From CAWBNS01 sp964445105 (GTDB lineage Bacteria; Chlamydiota; Chlamydiia; Chlamydiales; JAJFMA01), in the NCBI GenBank assembly GCA_964445105.1, contig CAYUJS010000017.1, forward strand, positions 1-36,674: a stretch of 36,674 bases of DNA. Reading direction: 5' to 3'. The first letter of the stretch is position 1. The number at the start of each line of letters is the position of its first letter. Below are positions 33,584-36,674 of this stretch, one piece after another. The translations under genes were made by a program, and so were the position numbers. A model generated the notes under the pieces. It did not search any database, was not told where the DNA came from, and worked only from the letters and a program-made list of their open reading frames with translations.

Positions 33584-33591
33584 GAGGTAAC

Positions 33592-34962
33592 ATGGAAAAT
33601 ACAGAAACAGAGACATCATTATTTAGCGCTCTTGGACTATCAGCTCCGCTACTTAAGGCGATTGTAGATCAAGGGTACAGCCAACCTACGTTGGTACAGC
33701 AGGAAGCGATACCGGTCATATTAAGTGGCCAGGACGCTTTAGTTGGTGCGCACACCGGAACTGGAAAAACGGCGGGCTTTACCCTACCGATTCTACAGAA
33801 ACTGAGCGCGTATCGTGGTCCACGCGCCGTGCGCGCATTAATTTTAACGCCGACGCGGGAGCTAGCAGCTCAGGTGGGTCAGAGCGTCAAAACCTATGGT
33901 AAGTATTTGTCGCTGAAGTCAGCCATCATCTATGGCGGTGTAGCGATCTACCCACAGATTAAGGCACTACGCGCAGGTGTAGATATTCTGGTGGCCACAC
34001 CCGGCCGCCTACTAGATCACGTGCGTCAGGGAACAGTAGACCTCTCCAAGGTGGAAGTTTTTGTGTTGGATGAGGCAGATCGCATGCTGGATATGGGATT
34101 CATCCCAGACATCCGTAAAGTGATTACATTAATGCCAAAAGAGCGTCAAAGCTTGCTCTTTTCAGCTACTTTCTCCCATGAGATCAAGACGCTGGCAGAT
34201 ACCTTCTTGACCTCTCCTAAAATGATTGAAGTGTCGAGCCCTAACACCACTGGCGAAAACATCACGCAAACGATCCACCCAGTGGATACGAAGCGTAAGC
34301 GAGCTCTGTTGTCGTTTTTGATCACTTCCAAAGACTGGAAGCAGGTACTGGTGTTTACACGTACTAAACACTGTGCTAACAAGCTTGTGGATCAATTAGA
34401 AGAAGATGGAATTAGAGCCACTGCAGTGCACGGCAACAAGAGCCAAGGCGCACGGACAAAGGCTTTGAGTGATTTCAAACGCGGTGCTGTGCGTGTCCTA
34501 GTCGCTACGGACGTAGCCGCGCGTGGTTTGGATATCACCCGTTTACCACACGTGGTGAACTATGAGTTGCCCAACGTGCCAGAAGATTATGTACACCGTA
34601 TCGGCCGCACAGGCCGCGCGGGGAACGCTGGACAGGCGATCTCGCTAGTCTCTATCGATGAGAACAAGTTTCTCCGAGGCATCGAGCGTCTGCTGAACTG
34701 CGACATCGAAAGAGTGATCGTGCCTGGTTACGAGCCTGATCCTTCGATCAGAGCTGTTCCAGTCATGGATCGCCGTGGTGGCGGTGGTGCTGGCTCAGGT
34801 GGCGGCTTTAAAGGGCCACGCAGGCCCTTCACGCCTGGCCAAAACCGAGATCATCGCCCTGGTGGCGGTGGCGGCGGTGCTGGACGGACGTTTGGCGGCG
34901 GCGCACGACCTAACCAGTCGAGCTATGCCAGAGCTCCAGCTAAAAAAAGCAGAGCTAGCTAG
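33592..34962 (+). CDS. rhlE: DEAD-box ATP-dependent RNA helicase (RhlE-like)
   Basis: This RNA helicase probably acts in ribosome assembly or RNA turnover. All core motifs are visible in its 456 residues: the Q motif with GYSQPTLVQQEAIP, motif I AHTGTGKT (53-60), Ia TPTREL, GG and TPGR, motif II DEAD near 157, SAT, RTK for motif IV, VATDVAARGLDI and HRIGRTGRAG. The C-terminus (about 390-456) is rich in Gly, Arg and Pro, an RNA-binding tail like RhlE. GAGGT lies five bases before the ATG. It ends with a strong terminator. The RhlE name is by similarity of architecture; other DEAD-box paralogues are possible. Confidence 0.93.
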   Translation: MENTETETSLFSALGLSAPLLKAIVDQGYSQPTLVQQEAIPVILSGQDALVGAHTGTGKTAGFTLPILQKLSAYRGPRAVRALILTPTRELAAQVGQSVKTYGKYLSLKSAIIYGGVAIYPQIKALRAGVDILVATPGRLLDHVRQGTVDLSKVEVFVLDEADRMLDMGFIPDIRKVITLMPKERQSLLFSATFSHEIKTLADTFLTSPKMIEVSSPNTTGENITQTIHPVDTKRKRALLSFLITSKDWKQVLVFTRTKHCANKLVDQLEEDGIRATAVHGNKSQGARTKALSDFKRGAVRVLVATDVAARGLDITRLPHVVNYELPNVPEDYVHRIGRTGRAGNAGQAISLVSIDENKFLRGIERLLNCDIERVIVPGYEPDPSIRAVPVMDRRGGGGAGSGGGFKGPRRPFTPGQNRDHRPGGGGGGAGRTFGGGARPNQSSYARAPAKKSRAS

Positions 34963-34989
34963 AGTTAAAAACTTCTAAGTTTTATCAGA

Positions 34990-35026
34990 ACACCCAAAAG
35001 ATTCCGGTCTTTTGGGTGTTTTTTTG
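34990..35026 (+). terminator. Strong intrinsic terminator after the helicase gene
   Basis: ACACCCAAAAGA (34990-35001) is perfectly complementary to TCTTTTGGGTGT (35008-35019) around the loop TTCCGG, followed by a T tract. This is a textbook rho-independent terminator. Confidence 0.95.
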
Positions 35027-35156
35027 TTTAGCCTCCTAGTGACCAACCAGAGGATAGGCGGCCTCTAACGCGGCTGTGAAGAGGCAAAGCTTAAGCGGCA
35101 GGTGGGTGGAGACTACCGATCTCAAAATAGCCTCACAAGCGATTCAGATCAGCTTC
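35027..35156. other. Non-coding stretch before the direct repeat
   Basis: No frame with a start, ribosome binding site or recognisable motif is present. The region leads into the degenerate direct repeat that begins at about 35157. Confidence 0.5.
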
Positions 35157-35456
35157 AGAGGCTGACACTGAAATAGCCCCGGCCCATTGCCCTGGCTAAG
35201 ACAGAAGCGTATCTCCAGGCTGTAAGCTTGCGGCAAAATGAAATCTAAAACGCGCAGATAACGCTCTAAACCTGTGCGCAACGAACATCTAAGCTCGCAC
35301 TAGAGCCCTCAAGAAAGTCGCTGGAGGCCTATTAAAAGTGCTTTCCAAAAGAGAATAGGTCCTTTGATTGGACCCCAAGAGCTCTTGGATAGTCTAAAGC
35401 TATCCCTCGAAGGCTTTTAGGAATTTTTCGTGTTGGCTGTCTTTCTGTTCTGACCA
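35157..35456. repeat. Degenerate direct repeat, copy A
   Basis: This unit aligns with copy B (35593-35920). Shared blocks in order are AGAGGCTGACACTG, AAGCGTATCTCCAGG, the exact 15-mer AAGCTTGCGGCAAAA (35224-35238), the exact 11-mer GCGCAACGAAC (35276-35286), CTGGAGGCCTATT, AAAAGAGAATA, CTCGAAGGCTTTTAGGA and TTTCTGTTCTGACCAGC. Spacing to copy B grows from about 417 to about 464 bases, so copy B carries insertions. No intact gene is present in either copy; both look like decayed sequence of unknown origin. Confidence 0.75.
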
Positions 35457-35592
35457 GCCTGCTCTGACCAGCTCACAAAACACAATGAAAGAGAAAGTAT
35501 AGAGCGGCTTGCACCATTTTTTGAGACCACCACATGGCTCTTTTAAAGCGACCGCCAAACGCTATCTTTTCGTGGTCTTCGACACCAAGCTA

Positions 35593-35920
35593 AGAGGCCG
35601 ATACTGTGGAGCTCAGGGCAAAAAGCGTAGATCCAGGTTTAAGCTTGCGGCAAAAGGAAACTCAAAATAGACAGACAATACTGAAAAGCTGCGCGCAACG
35701 AACTCCTCAGCACGCAGTGAAACCCTCGACGCAGGGCACTGGAAGCCTATTTCCAAGGATACTTTTGATCAAACCAGAAGAGAATACGGCTTTGTAAGGT
35801 GAAGAATATCTAAAGATGGACTTGTTGTTGATCAGCTCTGCAGGGCGCTTAGAGGGCCTACAGATATCTCTCGACGGCTTTTGGGATTTTTTTGTGGAAT
35901 ATTTTTCTGTGTTGGTCAGC
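35593..35920. repeat. Degenerate direct repeat, copy B
   Basis: This is the partner of copy A. The matching blocks start at 35593 (AGAGGCCGATACTG), 35623 (AAGCGTAGATCCAGG), 35641 (AAGCTTGCGGCAAAA), 35693 (GCGCAACGAAC), 35739 (CTGGAAGCCTATT), 35776 (AGAAGAGAATA), 35870 (CTCGACGGCTTTTGGGA) and about 35904. Short open frames on both strands (35606-35797 plus, 35707-35955 minus) are not conserved as open frames in copy A and are not called as genes. Confidence 0.75.
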
Positions 35921-35964
35921 TTAGGTAGTGCGAAGAGAGGAAAAACAAGGGGCAAAGCAACGAA

Positions 35965-36038
35965 TAGCGGCAGCCGGACTTGAACCAGCGACCCACGGAT
36001 TATGATTCCGTTGCTCTAACCGACTGAGCTATACCGCC
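35965..36038 (-). tRNA. tRNA with CAT anticodon (elongator Met or Ile2)
   Basis: The minus strand folds as a full cloverleaf. The acceptor stem starts GGCGGTA and pairs with TGCCGCT (two G-U pairs, one at position 1-72), the D arm is GCTC...GAGC, the anticodon arm ACGGA-ATCATAA-TCCGT gives anticodon CAT, and the T arm is GCTGG-TTCAAGT-CCGGC. The discriminator is A and no CCA is encoded. CAT serves elongator methionine or, after lysidine modification, isoleucine AUA; I cannot decide which by eye. It lies 18 bases after the initiator tRNA gene on the same strand. Confidence 0.93.
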
Positions 36039-36056
36039 TTGATGTAAGAAAGAAAA

Positions 36057-36129
36057 TAGCGGGGAGAGGATTCGAACCTCCGACCTTTGGGTTATGAGCC
36101 CAACGAGCTAACCCCTGCTCCACCCCGCG
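36057..36129 (-). tRNA. Initiator tRNA-fMet (CAT)
   Basis: The minus-strand sequence starts CGCGGGGTGGAGCAG and has the anticodon arm TTGGG-CTCATAA-CCCAA, whose three consecutive G-C pairs mark bacterial initiator tRNAs. The T arm is GGAGG-TTCGAAT-CCTCT. Position 1 is C and position 72 appears to be T instead of the usual A, so the end pair is still unpaired. The discriminator is A; CCA is not encoded. It is the first gene of a two-tRNA unit transcribed leftward. Confidence 0.94.
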
Positions 36130-36148
36130 TCAATTGCTAGATGAGTAC

Positions 36149-36177
36149 AGTCTAAGTGCAAGCTGTATTTAGTGCAA
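36149..36177 (-). promoter_or_regulatory. Possible promoter for the two tRNA genes
   Basis: On the minus strand TTGCAC (36177-36172) is followed after 17 bases by TAGACT (36154-36149), which matches 4 of 6 of the -10 consensus; the -35 matches only the TTG. A start about 12 bases before the initiator tRNA would follow. Confidence 0.4.
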
Positions 36178-36645
36178 GCGGTTTGTGACTATCTGTTTAT
36201 TTAGATGCAAGTGGGGGCTATCAAATAGGCACCGAAAAGCGCCCCAGGTAGCATTTTAAACGCTCTCTGCGCCACAGAAAATTTGTGCAAAAACCGATCG
36301 CAGACACTTCTGCTTTATACCGGCGACCAATCGGCAGCGATTGAAAAACCGTTAAAGGCCGGCAGTTTGCGCAAGATTTGTGCAAAAACGATTGCGGAGG
36401 GATACATCTTAGGCCTCCGATGAGTCTCCAGCAAATAGGCGAATACTCTAAGTGACCGCTGGCTAGTCCTTGGGGGCATTTTTTAAGTTTTTTTCTTTTT
36501 TTAGATCTTTGCGGTTGCGCGAAAACACCCCGATCCTGTAGGTTTGTACCTTCTTACGAAAAAAGCTAGTAACAAACTCGCTTCGGAAAGAAAAAGTTGA
36601 GGCCACCGAGCCCAACAAAAGCTGTTTAACAGTGCAAGAGAGGTA
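36178..36645. other. Non-coding region with a short direct repeat
   Basis: No gene is visible in about 470 bases. The 14-mer ATTTGTGCAAAAAC occurs at 36281-36294 and again at 36376-36389, each followed by a related CGAT(T/C)GC word, giving a 95-base period. A T-rich run follows at about 36480-36503. The content resembles decayed or regulatory sequence. Confidence 0.5.
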
Positions 36646-36674
36646 ATGTACAAGTTGAAAAAGCTTGTGCGAAT
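36646..36674 (+). CDS. Possible start of a gene cut by the window edge
   Basis: ATG 36646 opens a frame reading MYKLKKLVR to the end of the window, with GAGAGG just upstream. A basic start like this could begin a signal peptide. Only nine codons are visible, so the call is tentative. Confidence 0.25.

Noticed and set aside
35041..35920. CRISPR array
   Set aside because: There are only two long diverged copies, not many short identical repeats with even spacers, and no cas gene is present.
35606..35955. Short frames of 63 (plus) and 82 (minus) codons in repeat copy B
   Set aside because: They overlap each other on opposite strands and copy A has stops in the matching positions, so neither is maintained as a gene.

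Overview
The window looks like chromosomal DNA of a member of the Chlamydiota, probably a chlamydia-like (environmental) lineage rather than Chlamydia itself. The strongest evidence is gene order. The block pdhABC / lpxD-skp-bamA / recR / fabH-fabD-fabG-acpP matches, apart from the direction of pdhABC, what I recall as CT236-CT247 of Chlamydia trachomatis. The divergent pair recF-dnaN / smpB (CT074-CT076) and the neighbours acpS, a PIN/TRAM protein and trxB (CT099-CT101) are also chlamydial associations. An LcrH/SycD-type type III secretion chaperone candidate and a waaA gene fit a Gram-negative host-associated bacterium. An IS66 remnant, a NfeD/flotillin pair and several unrecognised proteins point away from the reduced Chlamydiaceae. 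I cannot fix the family from sequence reading alone.

Layout. 1-1872: TamA-like Omp85 outer-membrane protein (minus). 2004-7237: rightward hemL, NfeD protease, floA, a basic membrane-anchored protein and yggS, tightly packed from NfeD onward. 7234-9139: leftward dicarboxylate/amino-acid symporter followed by a bacilliredoxin-like protein with an extra C-terminal domain. 9585-14171: an unrecognised 414-residue protein, then pdhA-pdhB-pdhC. 14336-18423: leftward bamA-skp-lpxD under a good promoter, with recR upstream. 19294-22260: fabH-fabD-fabG-acpP with ATGA overlaps, a second promoter before acpP and a terminator after it. 22362-25961: an unrecognised winged-helix-like protein converging on leftward dnaN-recF. 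26144-27959: the chaperone-like TPR protein, an AT-rich stretch, an IS66 fragment, a small membrane protein and decayed sequence. 27960-34962: smpB, a membrane protein, PIN/TRAM-acpS, an exported beta-rich protein overlapping trxB, waaA and a DEAD-box RNA helicase. 35027-36674: mostly non-coding, with a degenerate two-copy direct repeat and two CAT-anticodon tRNA genes, one of them the initiator.

The genes form a mainly core-metabolic and envelope set. PDH supplies acetyl-CoA, FabD/FabH/FabG/AcpP build fatty acids, and AcpS arms the acyl carrier. LpxD and WaaA use acyl-ACP and Kdo for lipid A and LPS. BamA, Skp and the TamA-like protein place outer-membrane proteins. TrxB and the bacilliredoxin-like protein belong to thiol redox. 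DnaN, RecF and RecR serve replication and gap repair.

No CRISPR array, rRNA, phage or obvious multi-gene defence system was found. The observations most worth a second look are the bacilliredoxin/immunity-like fusion, the orphan chaperone, the 35 kb direct repeat, the fabH-upstream inverted repeat, the terminator abutting the helicase ribosome binding site and the unusual initiator-tRNA end pair. All family names come from reading motifs by eye; no database search was run.
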